The position numbers were made by a program, and so were the translations under genes. Below are positions 9,826 to 20,788 of a stretch of DNA of 64,000 nucleotides, one piece after another. The DNA is taken from positions 6,397-70,396 of the forward strand of contig CAVOZC010000013.1 of assembly GCA_963700865.1 (NCBI GenBank). The letters run 5' to 3'. The notes under the pieces are model-generated. The model saw only the letters and a program-made list of their open reading frames with translations. It was not told where the DNA came from and did no database searches. Source of the stretch: CAVOGJ01 sp963700865. GTDB taxonomy: Bacteria; Planctomycetota; Planctomycetia; Pirellulales; Pirellulaceae. Each line of letters begins with the position of its first letter. The stretch's first letter is position 1.

Positions 9826-11173
9826 CTAATTCCTCAGCCGAAACGGGCGGTCGTCTTCGGACCAAGCCGCTTGTCTGGTCAGGAGCAGCGTGCCAAAGCC
9901 CCCGATGACAAAGACGAGCGCATCGGCCAGTGGCGACGAGTATTCCGGTTCGCCAGGGGCCACATCCACGACGCCGGGAAACGATCGCACGCGGTTTAAT
10001 AAGGGACTGTGGAACAAGCGGGGGCTCAACCAGGCCGCATCCCCCAGGGGCCGTTCCCGGTCGGCATGCCCGGCAGCTGTCGGCATGCCCGTAGGCGGCG
10101 GGCTGGTCTCGACGCGATCGACTTGCCGCCGCGTCTCCCCGGAATCCTGAGACCAGCGCGACGGGCCAGCTGTCTGGCTGGCACGCGGCCGGTTGCCAAC
10201 GGCCAGCTCAAAGGGTCGGTGCCGCCCCAGCACGTTCGCCGTGGTGGCGGCTGCCGCCCGCGCCTGTTGTGAATTCGCGGCCGCTGGTTGTGCGTCGACC
10301 GGGTCGCCGACCTGGGCCATCTCCGCGACGAGCGAGGGAAGCGCCCTTGCCGCCAACCAGGAGCCGTCCCCGCCCGACACCGTGCCATCACCATCCAGCC
10401 GCTCCGCAATATCGACGGTGTCCACGCCTGCCTGTCCGCCGTCCGCCGGCAGCGAATCGGAGTCACTTCCACTTCCCGCATCGGGATCGATCCGAGGAAT
10501 CGCCAGGCCCACGAGTCCTCCATCGAGGGGCAGCCCGCCAAGCGGCTGCGAACCCTCAGGAACACTCGTTGATGACCCCCAGCCAGGCAACATACTGTCT
10601 GGCGCGCCTTCGACCGAGGCGCTGTGGTCACGCACGATCGGCCTTCCAGCTTCGGTCTCCCAGCCGATGTTGCTGCCCGGCCCGTCGGTGAGCGAGCCGC
10701 GGAGCAGATGTTGTCCCTGTTGGATGTCGCCCGTGATCGCTCGCTCGCCAGAGCCTCCTACCACGAGCCCCACGCCCGTATTGAGCGACGTAAGGCTCAA
10801 TATCGATGGGGCTGATCGGGGAAAACGCGCGTGCCGAACGCTGAGCATCCGCCTCCGGGCCCAACGTGGCGGCAGTGTTTTCGCGCACCGGCGGTCGAGC
10901 AGAGAGGTCGTCGGAAACCGCCACCGTCGCGGCGGGGACAGCCGGGGACGCGTGCGGCACCGCGTGGACCAAATCCCGTGCCGCGACCGGCCTGCCCAGA
11001 CCGGCCGAGAGATCGACGAAGGCGGCCAGGACGGTGCGGGTCTCTAAGGGCTCCAACCATAATCCGCGGCGTCGGAAACGGTTCCGTTTTCTCGCCCGAC
11101 CGACCGCGAATGTGGCCAGGCGACGAGCGAGTCGCCATCGATGTCTGTCTTGATGATCTTCCCGGTCCGCCAT
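9826..11173 (-). CDS. LEPR-XLL protein, probably membrane-anchored (LEPR-1, frameshifted)
   Basis: The first frame begins at ATG 11173 and carries a basic N-terminus followed by the LEPR-XLL-type motif LEPLETRTVLAAFVDLSAG (about residues 40-58). It loses coherence near 10790, and the second frame (10848-9826) continues with Asp/Gly/Ser-rich sequence (DAGSGSDSDSLPADGG) and a C-terminal hydrophobic segment (DALVFVIGGFGTLLLT) before a short charged tail. I join the two as one ~445-residue exported protein with a C-terminal membrane anchor. The ATG lies four bases after the kinase stop, with an AAGGGTG-like RBS overlapping the kinase end, so the two genes are almost surely co-transcribed. The exact break is uncertain (about 10780-10840). 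Confidence 0.7.
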
Positions 11174-11176
11174 GGT

Positions 11177-14036
11177 TCACCCTTGGGATGTTGCTGCTTC
11201 GGCAGTTTGCGGCGCTGGTTGTTCCGCGGATTCGTCGAGCGGCACGGCTTGTCGCCACGATGCGGCTCGCTGTTTCCACAACTCCACCTCTTCCGTCAGG
11301 CCGCCCTGCTTTGCCGCCAGTCGGGCGAGCTCATCCAGCTGGTCGGCTAAGTTCCGCAGTGGTTGTGGCTGCCCCGCCAGCCGCTCGGATCGCTCGCAGC
11401 AGACGTCGAAGGCCGCCGCATAGTCCGCATCGGCCTTGAGAATTTCCGTGTATTTGGCAAGTTGCGCATCGAGATCCCGTGCAAAACCGGGATTACCCGG
11501 AGCCAACTCGACCGCTTCCCGCTGCCGACCATTCCCGGCCAGCAGGAAGGTCCTGGCCGTCGGCAGGCCCGCCCGCCATTCGGCGATCCCTCGGTTGAAG
11601 AGGACGCCCCCCAGCAGCGCCTCGAACTCCGGGTTCGTTCCCTGGCGATCGATCAATGACTGCAGTTCGTCACGCACTCCATTGAAGCCTTCCAAGGCGG
11701 CCGCGATATTGCCCAATCCAACTGGACACGGCCGATATTGTTCATGCTGACGGCGAGGTCGATATGGTGAGCCACGATACTGGGCGCCCGCGTGACGACG
11801 CGTGTGCCGATTTCGACGGCTCGTCGATAAGCCGCCATGGCCGGCTCAAAGTGGGCGGCCTGCCGATGAAGCGCCCCCAGGTTGTTATAGCTGAGCGCCA
11901 AATCACGTTCGAACGCGACTTGTTCGGGATGAGCGGCGATCAGCTGTTCCTGAAGGCGGATCGCCTCGCCGCACGAAGCCAGGGCCACCGCCGGTTCGCT
12001 CTGGGCGACTTGAAACGCCAGATTGTGCAGGCTGACCGCCAGGTTTTGCATCGCCTGGGTATGTTCTGGTTCGGCGGCCAACGCCGCGCGTTGCCATTGG
12101 ATCGCTTGATCGATGCAGTTCCTGGACGCAGCCAGCTCATGGGCATGGCGGTACACGACCGCCCGATTGCACAGCGCGCTGGCATATTCCAGCTGTGCGG
12201 TCGCCTGGTTGTCGCCCCCCTCATGTTGCAGCGCCGCATGCATCTGCAGCGATCGATCCAAATCTTGGCGGGCCTCGGCATCCGATCCCAGCCGCCACCT
12301 CACTAAACCGCGATTATTCAGGCATTTGGCCAGTGCACTGCGAAGCGTGGAGGACACGGGAGCTTGTGCCAGCAGTTGGTCATACACGTCGATGGCTTGC
12401 GTGTATTGTGCCAACGACTCGTGAACCGCACCCAGTTGCTCGTGGATGCGGGCCACCTGCCCATGCGCCAAGGCGAGGTCTTCCCGCAAACGCTCGTCAC
12501 CCCGCGACCGTTCGATGAACGTCCGGTAGTAGCTGAGGGATTGTGACAGGAGGTCACGGCGGACCGCCTCCGTGCCGGGGACGCGTTGCAAGCGCAAGGC
12601 GATATCCAATCCGAAGTGGTCGAGCAACTCCCGGGCACTGCGGAAGTTTGCTTCCGCCGTTTGGGCGGCCACCGCCGTTTTCCGCTGCTCGCCCGCAATC
12701 CTCCAGACCGCCAGACTGGATGTCAGGCGCAAGCAGGGCCAGTGCCAACATGCCCGCCATCACCAACCGGCGATGACGTCGGGTCCACTTCGCCGCTCGC
12801 TCCACGAGCGTCGGGCGGCGGGCCAACGTGGAGCGTCCATCCAGGAAGCAGCGCAGATCATCGGCGAACGCCTGGGCACTCGCGTAGCGATCGGTCGGCT
12901 CCTTGGCCACGGCCTTGAGAATAATCGTCTCCAGGTCGAGTGGAATCGAGCGGTTCAAACGGCGTGGAGCCAGCGGTTCTTCGGTGGCAATCCGCCTCAG
13001 AAAGTCCTCGCGATTGTCCGAGGCAAACGCCCGTGTCAGCGTTGCCATTTCGTAAAGAGTGATGCCGAGCGAATAAATATCGCTGCGGTGATCGACGAAC
13101 TGCGTGCGGCCAGCGGCCTGTTCCGGGCTCATGTAGCGGATCGTGCCCATCACATCGCCCGTAAAAGTCATCGATTCAGCCGCCGGCACATGCACCAAGC
13201 CAAAGTCACTGACCCAGACCTTACCCGCGCGATCCAGCAGCAAATTCGACGGTTTGATGTCACGGTGCAGGATGCCCACGTCATGCGCGTGTTCGAGCGC
13301 ATCTGCCGCATTGGCCGCTCAGCCCCGCGATCGTCCGCAAGTAGTCGGGATCGCGCTGATAGCCTGACGTCGTAAAGGAGCGCCAGGGAGACGTACTGTC
13401 ATCGGTCCAAAGCGACGCCTCGACGGTGGTACCCAAGTCGCTCGTCAGCCGCTGTTGCGACCGGGTTCGTAATTCGTCGATCGCCACATCGAGGGGCTGC
13501 CCTTCCACCAACTGCATGGCAAAAAAGTGCACGCCTCGATCGCAGCCAACGGCGTACACCGGCACGATGTGCGGATGGTGTAATTGCCCGGCAGCCTGCG
13601 CCTCGTTGCGAAACCGGGCGACGTGCCGCGCGTCGAGCAGCGAGGCGAACGGCAACACCTTCAGGGCCACGCGGCGGCAAAGCGACGGGTCGTACGCCTC
13701 GTACACGACACCCATCCCGCCACGTCCAATCTCGGAGAGGAGACGATAGCCGCCGATATGACGAGGCTCCGCCGTGTCTACGGGACATTGCGTGATGTCC
13801 TGCCGGCAGGCGACCGAGGCTTGACAAAGAAACCGCACACTTGCCAGATGCTCTCGAAGCGGTGCGGCGAGGTCCGGATGCGCGGCCGCCACGGCAGCGT
13901 CGTCGATCGACTGCCCCGCTTCGAGGGCAGCCATGCAATGTTCCAGGATTTCGGTCAGCCGCACCTGCTGTTCTTCCGACAGTCCATGCCACAAAGGGAC
14001 TTGTTCGTCGGCCGCCAACACAGGAGATTCGTTCAT
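11177..14036 (-). CDS. Serine/threonine protein kinase with transmembrane segment and TPR repeats (frameshifted)
   Basis: I reconstruct one ~950-residue Hanks-type kinase from three to four frame pieces: 14036-about 13310, 13279-about 12720, 12732-about 11700 and 11716-11177. In order: an N-terminal helical region, the kinase domain with glycine loop GRGGMGVVYEAY, VALKVLP lysine, HRDIKPSNLLL catalytic loop, DFGL and MSPEQAAG activation segment, a transmembrane helix (RRLVMAGMLALALL, near 12730) and a long extracytoplasmic TPR region (NNRGLVRWRLGSDAEAR, YNNLGALHRQAAHFEPAMAAYRRA and similar). Breaks lie near 13300, 12725 and 11710. All catalytic residues are present, so the kinase is likely active if the breaks are sequencing errors. 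ATG 14036 overlaps the stop of the ECF sigma gene (ATGA). Likely senses an envelope signal through the TPR part. Confidence 0.85.
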
Positions 14037-14657
14037 AGCGGCGACTCTTCCGACATGCGTTCCTTGAGCGCATCGACCGCGCAACCACATCATGCGCACG
14101 GCTCCTTCCGATTTGTCCATCCGCCGAGCCACCGTGGCAAAGGGCAGTCCCTCCAGATTACGGAACAGGATGACCTGTCGGTAATGCTCCGGCAATTCCG
14201 CCAGCTGGTCGGCCAGCAAGACGGCTCGTTCCCGCTCCAGCAAGTGCGAGCTGGGCGAGGGTTCTCGCGACGCCAATAGATTTTGCAATCGCAACGTGGA
14301 CCGTTCGAGCGAACGGCCGATCCGCTGCAGGGAGACCTCTCGGCGGACGTCTCGCTTTTCCGTGAGCACATGCCGCTCGACGAGCCGCGCGATATTGTGT
14401 ACCAGAATCGTCCGCAACCATGCCACAAACTCGCCCTCCGAGTTACCGCGAAACGTGGCAAAGCTGCGGTGGGCGTCGACGTTCGTTTCCTGCACGATAT
14501 CGGATGGACTGACCCGCGCCCGTAGCTTGGCGTCGATGTGCGTCGTGGCCAGCAGCCGCAGATAATTGGCGTATTTCTGCAACAGCGGACCCAGCGACTC
14601 GGCACCTTCCGTGCGCACGCGGTCGATGAGTAACGAAATGTCGGCAGCGCTCGACAT
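14033..14657 (-). CDS. ECF-family RNA polymerase sigma factor (frameshift near the end)
   Basis: An approximately 207-residue sigma factor of the planctomycete ECF type. Region 2 is visible as SPSDIVQETNVDAHRSFATF with the W-L-R motif FVAWLRTILVHNIARL, and region 4 as LPEHYRQVILFRNLEGLPFA with SEGAVRMMWLRG. I choose ATG 14657 (MSSAADISLL) over the longer in-frame start at 14705. One base change near 14072 restores a normal end (ALKERMSEESPL) that stops at 14033, giving an ATGA overlap with the kinase start at 14036. Without repair the frame runs on into the kinase N-terminus. Sigma-kinase pairs of this kind are common in planctomycetes, so the kinase may regulate or be regulated with this factor. 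Confidence 0.88.
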
Positions 14658-14896
14658 ACGGTCCTCAACAAGCGTGTTTTCTGTTCCAGGCGAGACAACA
14701 CCCAACTTGAAGGAGGGTGGTTTTTGCCGACGGATGTCACGCGCGAAGACTTGCCTACCACGCGGATGGTCGCGGCAACCGCTAATTATAAAGGGACTTG
14801 CGGTTTTGGAAAGAAATTGGGAAGCGGCCGACGCGGATCACGTGTCCCACAGTCGCTTCCCGGCTGCGCCCGCCAACAGCGGTTGGGGAACTCCAT

Positions 14897-16807
14897 TCAG
14901 GCGACCGGGCACTCGACCACGATATCGTGGGCATACGCATAGCCCAGGGTAGCGGCGATCCACAGCGCGGCGATGCCACCATAGGCCGGCAGAAGATGGA
15001 CGAGACTGACATAGCCAACGTGCAAGTGGATCGAAATGGTGGCAATATAGGCCACGCTCCCGGCCACCAACAGCGTCCACCAGAGCCATCGGCGGCCGCG
15101 GCGGAACCCCCACAGCGAGGCGAGCAGCACGACGATGCCACAGGCGATGAGCATGCCACCAAATGTGGCTCTGTCATGAGCCACGAGCGGGACGAGTTGC
15201 GGATTTGCGGCCAGGAGTCGGTCCGGCGTGGTGCAGAGGAATTCCATATCCTCGGCAACGAACACCGATGTGATTCCGATCTTGCAAATCACGACACCTG
15301 CGACGATCAATGCACAGCCATGCATGATGAACAGCAATTGAGACCACAACCCGCACTTCCACTTCCAGTCATTTTCAAGGTCAAAGCGAACAGGTATGCA
15401 CGAGCAGGTAGCTCGGCAAACACCGTCAGCAACAAAAATTGAAAGAGAATGCAAGTGACAAACGCATGGAACGCATCGAAATAGCCAAATCCGAGGAAGA
15501 GGAAAAAGGAGAGAAAACCAGCGAACGCCGAGCAAACAATCGTCCGCTGCGCCCAATGCTCGCCACAACGCGATCCAAACCAGGAGAGTGCGGAATAGAG
15601 CATCCCCACCGCCAACATCGTGCCGGCCAAGGTAACTCGGTCGTGCGCCATAAAATCAAGCAGACGATCATTGACAAGCGCCAACTGAGCGCGGGTCATG
15701 CCGACCGTCGCCTCGTCGTAAGGCAACACGACTTGTGTCATCGCGACCATCATGGCGAGCATTCCACCGAGGAGCATGCTGACACCCATGAGTAACGACC
15801 AAAGCCAGGAGTAACGGACAGGTGATTGACTTCGGTCGCTGCCGGGCACGTCGCAGGCGCAAGCGGCTTGCATGATCGCCTCGTTAATCCGCTTGGGTAA
15901 ACCGGGCCCGCCAAATACCATCCCCGAGTCCAACGCTACGAAGTCCGCTCCCGCGGCTGAGCAACGAAAGCGCCTCACGAGGCTGATGCACACCCCCGGC
16001 GGCGATGATCACGAGCTTGTCGTCAACGTGCTGTCGCAGGTCAACGACCCGCGCCCGAGTCGGAGCAAAGGCGGAACTTCCCAGTCGCCGCAAGTCGCTC
16101 CCGGTCCGGCGGCTGCCATCGACCAGCACACCATCGATACCGCCGCTGGTCGCCAATTCCGTCAGCCGGCGGAGCAAGTCCACGTCGGTACGAGGGTTGG
16201 GCAATCCGACGAGTGCCAACAGCAACGGACTGTGATGGTCCTCGACCTGAGGAGCGGCTGCTGCTTGCCGCAGCGCCTCGAGCGGTACCACGAATCCATC
16301 CGCCGCCCCCGCGAGGTCCCGCAACACCTGAGGCAATGCATCCGGGCAGACCGAATCGTCAATCCGGAAGAGCAAACGGGTATTCCTCAGCCGCGCCCGA
16401 GTGCGGTGGACGGTCGTGCTGCGAATATCAAGCGTTAACTCTTCCGATTCGATTTGGATACTCTGTGCGGCGAAATCAACCGAGGTCCTCTGCGGCTGGG
16501 CCTCCGCCCGCTGAAGAATGGGCCCATATTCCAGGAATCCAAACCCGAATTGGTCCAGAGCTTCACAGGCCTCTAAATTTGGATCCAAGCCAAGGCACAG
16601 GCCGACGCGGGAGGCGAACGCATGCCCGCGAATATCGACCGAACCATCTGGGGGAACCCGCATGTGCCCCATCCAAGCGATCACCTGTTTTCCGCCCGGG
16701 ATGCGCCCGAGCGATCCCAAAGCACCGATGGCCAGCCGACGAGCCCGGTCGGCCGGCAAATGGGCCAGCAGTGGTTGGAACACCGTGTGATAGGACCAAT
16801 CGGGCAT
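14897..16807 (-). CDS. Dihydroorotate-dehydrogenase-like protein fused to a duplicated membrane module (frameshifted)
   Basis: I join three frames (16807-about 15955, about 15960-15365, about 15365-14897) into one ~635-residue protein. The N-terminal 310 residues follow class 2 dihydroorotate dehydrogenase: MPDWSYHTVFQPLL start, GLCLGLDPN and FGFGFLEYGPI near the FMN site, IIAAGGVHQPREALSLLS phosphate-binding segment and, after the break, GADFVALDSGMVFGGPGL. Several expected motifs are missing: no NxSSPNT-like active-site segment and no usual catalytic serine context, so orotate synthesis is doubtful. The C-terminal ~300 residues are two homologous four-helix membrane modules sharing AHDR(V/A)T..G..LA.G. 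It lies 112 bp downstream of superoxide dismutase on the same strand. A flavin or redox role at the membrane is inference. Confidence 0.72.
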
Positions 16808-16919
16808 GAGTCCATCGAGCGCTGCGCCGCGGCCGGCAACATGATCAACAACAAGCCGCCGGGATCTTTCTCGGCGGCTTGCGGAGCATCAGGTGACCGG
16901 CGGGTACCGTCCCCTCAAA

Positions 16920-17525
16920 CTATTTGGCGGCCGCGTATCTCCGGGCAACTTCATCCCAGTTGATCACGTGGAAGAAGGCCGAGATGTAATCGGGCCGCCG
17001 ATTCTGATAGTGGAGGTAATAGGCGTGTTCCCAGACGTCGAGTCCCAGAATGGGTGTGCGGCCCTCCATCAGGGGCGAATCCTGATTGGGCGTGCTTTCA
17101 ACGACCAGCTTGCCCTTGTTGACCGACAGCCAGGCCCAGCCGCTCCCGAAACGATTCGCCGCAGCACTCGAAAATGCCTCTTTGAACTTCTCCATGCCGC
17201 CCAGTTCCGCGTCGATCGCGGCGGCCAAGTCGCCGGAGGGTGAACCGCCTCCGCCCGGTTTCATGATCGTCCAAAACAGGCTGTGGTTGGCATGTCCGCC
17301 GCCATTGTTGCGGACGGCCATCCGCTGGGCTTCGGGGACCGCCGACAGGTCGGCGATGACCGCTTCCACGGGTTTGTCGGCGAGTCCCGTGCCCTCGAGG
17401 GCAGCGTTCAGTTTGGCCACATAGCCCGCATGGTGCTTGCCATGGTGGATCTCCATCGTTTTGGCGTCGATGTGCGGTTCCAGCGCGTTGGTCGCGTAAG
17501 GCAGGTCGGGAAGTGTAAAAGCCAT
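16920..17525 (-). CDS. sodA: Superoxide dismutase, Mn-type
   Basis: A 201-residue cytosolic enzyme that dismutates superoxide to oxygen and peroxide. The four metal ligands are visible: His in MEIHHGKHHAGYV, His in GGHANHSLFW, Asp and His in LDVWEHAYYL. The family end QNRRPDYI...WDEVARRY is complete. GGHANHSLFW and STPNQDSPLM are typical of manganese rather than iron enzymes. It has no signal peptide and is full length. It faces away from tRNA-His and precedes the DHODH-like membrane protein on the same strand. Confidence 0.95.
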   Translation of the reverse strand: MAFTLPDLPYATNALEPHIDAKTMEIHHGKHHAGYVAKLNAALEGTGLADKPVEAVIADLSAVPEAQRMAVRNNGGGHANHSLFWTIMKPGGGGSPSGDLAAAIDAELGGMEKFKEAFSSAAANRFGSGWAWLSVNKGKLVVESTPNQDSPLMEGRTPILGLDVWEHAYYLHYQNRRPDYISAFFHVINWDEVARRYAAAK

Positions 17526-17835
17526 CTTGGGTACCCCTCTCGTTAGAGTCTATCCGTGCTGATTTCCCCTGCTTCCAGGGCAGGTCATGTGCTGTGCCAT
17601 TGGATATGGCGACGGGCGGGCGGTCTGCGCGAGTGGTGTGGAAACCGCGAGACCTGATGATTCGACAACGGCGGAGCGTTGTCGTGTTGCCTCGATCTCG
17701 AACATATCCGAATCGCCGGGGGCTCGCAATTGGCGGAGGATCGCGGCCGTCGCCGGCTGACCCAAACGGCCCGTCCCAGATAGACGTCGTTCCCGTTGAC
17801 CAGCGCCTGCCCTGGTCGTAAACTGCCAGACGGAC
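17526..17835. other. Intergenic region between sodA and tRNA-His
   Basis: About 310 bases containing the sodA promoter region (minus strand) and the upstream region of tRNA-His (plus strand). I see no convincing gene, repeat or strong hairpin. Open frames crossing it are shadows that run antisense through the tRNA. Confidence 0.5.
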
Positions 17836-17910
17836 GGTGGCTGTAGCTCAGTTGGTTAGAGCGTCGGATTGTGGTTCCGAAAGTCGGGGGTTCGAGTCCC
17901 CTCAGCCACC
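17836..17910 (+). tRNA. tRNA-His (GTG)
   Basis: A complete cloverleaf. The acceptor GTGGCTG pairs with CAGCCAC, with the extra 5' G (G-1) opposite C73 that marks tRNA-His. The D arm is GCTCAGTTGGTTAGAGC, the anticodon arm CGGATTGTGGTTCCG carries GTG, and the T arm is GGGGGTTCGAGTCCCC. CCA is not encoded (the next bases are CCCTTTT). Confidence 0.97.
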
Positions 17911-17922
17911 CCTTTTCTCCGT

Positions 17923-19851
17923 TCAGGTCGCCACGAGCTGCCGAAGCGGTTCCAGGTAGGTATAACCGGCCAGCCGCGTTTCGTAGAAGCGGACCATCGA
18001 GCCGGCCTGCTGGTAATCGATGCGCCCGTCCTGTACGGCACGTTCGATACTGGTCTGGAAACGCTGCAAAAGGTCCGCCGGTTCGTACCGCACATAGCGG
18101 AGCACATCGGCCACCGTATCCCCCTTGAACATCTGTTCGAGGATCAGGTCCCCATCGGACGAAAAGGAAACGTGAGCCGTATTGGTGTCCCCGAACAGAT
18201 TGTGCAGGTCGCCCAGGATCTCCTGATAGGCACCGACCAGAAACGCGCCCAGGTAGTACGGTTCCCCATTTGGTTCGTGCAGCGGCAATGTCCGCCGCAC
18301 GTCCCGACGGTCGACGAAGCGATCCACCTTGCCGTCTGAATCGCATGTGATGTCACCGATGACCGCATTCCGTAGCGGCCGTTCTTGCAGCCGATGGATC
18401 GGCATGATCGGAAACAACTGCTTGACCGCCCAACTGTCTGGCAGCGACTGGAACAGCGAGAAATTGCAGAAATAGGTATCTGCGAGCAACCCGTCGAGGC
18501 CAGCCAGGTCCTCTGGGATCTCGTCCATTTCCGCGGTCATTCGCGTGATCTTGCGACAAATCTCCCAGAACAGGACTTCCGCATCGCAGCGGTCGTTCAA
18601 CGGCATATACCCCGTGGCAAAGGCGTTGATGGCCATATCAAAGGCCTGCTGTGCATCGTGGAAACTTTCCAGCACGTTGCGCAAATTCAGGTCGGCCAGG
18701 GTTGCATGGAGATCCAGCACGGGTTGCGGCGAATCCTCACGCACTTCGCACGGCTGCGTGTTCCGCGTGGGCGACGTCGTATCGAGGACATCGAAGACCA
18801 AGACGCTATGATAAGCCGAGATGGCTCGACCACTCTCCGAGATAATCGTCGGATGCGGAACATGCGCCTGGTCACACACTGACTGCACGTGATGGATCAC
18901 GTCATTGGCATATTCCTGCATGGAGTAATTCATGCTCGATTCGAAGTTGGTCTGAGAGCCGTCATAGTCGACGCCCAACCCGCCTCCGACGTCCAGGTAG
19001 CGCAACCCGGTATTCCGCTTTTTCAATTCCGTGTAGATGCGAGCCGCCTCGATCAGGGCGCTCTTGATCTGGCGAATATTCGTGATCTGGCTGCCGAGGT
19101 GGAAGTGGAGGAGCTGAAAACAGTCCGACATGCCCACTGCCTCGAGGTGGTCGACCGCGGCCGTGATTTCGCTCAGCGTCAGCCCGAATTTCGAACGGAA
19201 GCCAGCGGACGTCTGCCAGCGCCCTGCGCCCCGGGCCGCCAGTTTGACTCGCATCCCGATCTGCGGGCGGACCTGCATTCGCTCGGCACATTCGAGAATC
19301 AGCTCCAACTCGGAGTACTTTTCCACGACCGGCAGAATATTTCGGCCCAGCACCTGACCGATGAGTGCCATTTCAATGAACTCGGCATCCTTGAAGCCAT
19401 TGCAGATCACCGGGACCTCATTGTTGGTCAATGCGATGACGGCCATCAATTCCGGCTTGCTACCGGCTTCCAGCCCGAAGCCGAGTTTTTTCCCGTGCTT
19501 TACGATCTGTTCGACCACCTGCCGCTGCTGGTTCACCTTGATCGGATAGACACACCGATAGCCACCCTGGTACTCGTGCTCGGCAATCGCTTTTGCAAAG
19601 GCATCATGCAGAGCCCGCAGGCGATGCTCGATGATGTTGTTGAAGCGGATGAGGACCGGAGTGTCCAGGCCGCGGAGACGGATGCGGTCGATCAGCTCCT
19701 TCAGATCGGATGAATCCTCGGGATTTCCGGTCGGATGGACCCGCAAGTTCCCATTCTCCCCGACAGAAAAATAGCCGTTCCCCCAATTGGCGACCTCATA
19801 GAGATCACTCGATTCGGCGGGGGTCCAGCGATCGTTGACGTCTTTGAGCAT
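17923..19851 (-). CDS. speA: Biosynthetic arginine decarboxylase
   Basis: A 642-residue PLP enzyme that converts arginine to agmatine in polyamine synthesis. It is a fold-III alanine-racemase-like decarboxylase of SpeA size. The PLP lysine lies in VYPIKVNQQ, the barrel motifs FGLEAGSKPEL and FHLGSQITNI follow, the glycine-rich phosphate site is LDVGGGLGVDYDG, and the C-terminal barrel contains the substrate and dimer site CDSDGKVDRF. It starts at ATG 19851 and is uninterrupted. It stands alone on the minus strand, with divergent MOSC on the other side and only 12 bp between its stop and tRNA-His. No agmatinase gene is nearby. Confidence 0.96.
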   Translation of the reverse strand: MLKDVNDRWTPAESSDLYEVANWGNGYFSVGENGNLRVHPTGNPEDSSDLKELIDRIRLRGLDTPVLIRFNNIIEHRLRALHDAFAKAIAEHEYQGGYRCVYPIKVNQQRQVVEQIVKHGKKLGFGLEAGSKPELMAVIALTNNEVPVICNGFKDAEFIEMALIGQVLGRNILPVVEKYSELELILECAERMQVRPQIGMRVKLAARGAGRWQTSAGFRSKFGLTLSEITAAVDHLEAVGMSDCFQLLHFHLGSQITNIRQIKSALIEAARIYTELKKRNTGLRYLDVGGGLGVDYDGSQTNFESSMNYSMQEYANDVIHHVQSVCDQAHVPHPTIISESGRAISAYHSVLVFDVLDTTSPTRNTQPCEVREDSPQPVLDLHATLADLNLRNVLESFHDAQQAFDMAINAFATGYMPLNDRCDAEVLFWEICRKITRMTAEMDEIPEDLAGLDGLLADTYFCNFSLFQSLPDSWAVKQLFPIMPIHRLQERPLRNAVIGDITCDSDGKVDRFVDRRDVRRTLPLHEPNGEPYYLGAFLVGAYQEILGDLHNLFGDTNTAHVSFSSDGDLILEQMFKGDTVADVLRYVRYEPADLLQRFQTSIERAVQDGRIDYQQAGSMVRFYETRLAGYTYLEPLRQLVAT

Positions 19852-20141
19852 GGTTGTTTCAGATCCTCATTCGTTAGTCGTTTCTCGCCCGCTGACGTCG
19901 CGGGAAGCGAATCGAGCAATCATAGCGGGATACTGCCTCTGAGGGAATTGAACTCTGGGAAAATTCGCCCCCCCGCCGCCCGGGACTCGCCAAGGCATCC
20001 GCAGGCGGTCGCTCGCTCGGTCGCGGGTCTCCGACCGGTACATCAGCGCCGCGCGGGCCGGGGCGCCAAATCGCCGCGGGAGGGTTAAAATCGGGACATC
20101 ACGCTGCCAGTACCCCCAGGCTCTTGATGCGGACAAACCAC

Positions 20142-20770
20142 ATGCAGGTCGTCTCCGTCAATGTGGCTCAGCCGCAAACAATCAATTACCGAGGAAAGGC
20201 CGTCTCGACCGGAATCTTCAAACAGCCCCATGGACAGGCAACGATGTTGGAAACGCTCGGTTTCGTAGGCGACGTGCAGGTCGACCGCCGCTACCATGGG
20301 GGTCCCGATCAAGCCGCCTATGCTTATGACGCGTCCTACTATGAGCACTGGCAATCGCTCACCGGACGGGACGATTTCATCTGGGGACAGTTCGGCGAGA
20401 ATCTCACCGTCTCCGACATGACGGATGACACGGTCTGGATCGGAGATCGGTATCGGATCGGCGGCGCCATGGTCCAAGTGAGCCATCCGCGGGTGCCCTG
20501 CTATAAACTGGTGCACGCATGGGAGATTCGGCCTTCGTCCAACGGTTCCACGACGCCTGCAAGGTCGGCTTTTACTTGCGGGTCTTGGCAGCTGGCCCCA
20601 TCGCCCCCGGCGACCCGATCGATCTTGAGGAGCGCGACCCGCGGTCAATGTCGGTCACGGATGTCTACCGCATCATGCACGTTGATACCCAGGATATCGA
20701 GGCCGCTCACCGGGCATCCCAACTTGCGGGGTTGACCATGGAGTGGCGGGAGCGGTTGCGGCAACGTTAG
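20142..20770 (+). CDS. MOSC domain protein, YiiM-like (frameshifted)
   Basis: A ~209-residue protein of the MOSC family, cysteine-dependent carriers or reductases related to molybdenum cofactor sulfurases. The first frame shows MQVVSVNVAQPQ, GFVGDVQVDRRYHGGPDQAA and FGENLTVSD, ending with the cysteine motif HPRVPCYKLVH. The frame breaks near 20520, and the continuation to 20770 supplies the YiiM-type 3-alpha end (FVQRFHDACKVGFYLRVL, then DVYRIMHVD). YiiM-type proteins reduce N-hydroxylated bases. I take ATG 20142; TTG 20124 or ATG 20127 are possible. No clear RBS is visible. It faces the ThuA-like gene end-to-end with 18 bp between stops. Confidence 0.83.
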
Positions 20771-20788
20771 ACGCCCGAACCGTCGTGG

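Noticed and set aside
17856..18107. Minus-strand frame through tRNA-His with an EGTRTPDFRNHN-like peptide
   Set aside because: It is the antisense reading of the tRNA plus part of speA, a known type of false gene.
18889..19713. Plus-strand 274-codon frame inside speA
   Set aside because: It is antisense to a fully conserved enzyme, so a shadow.
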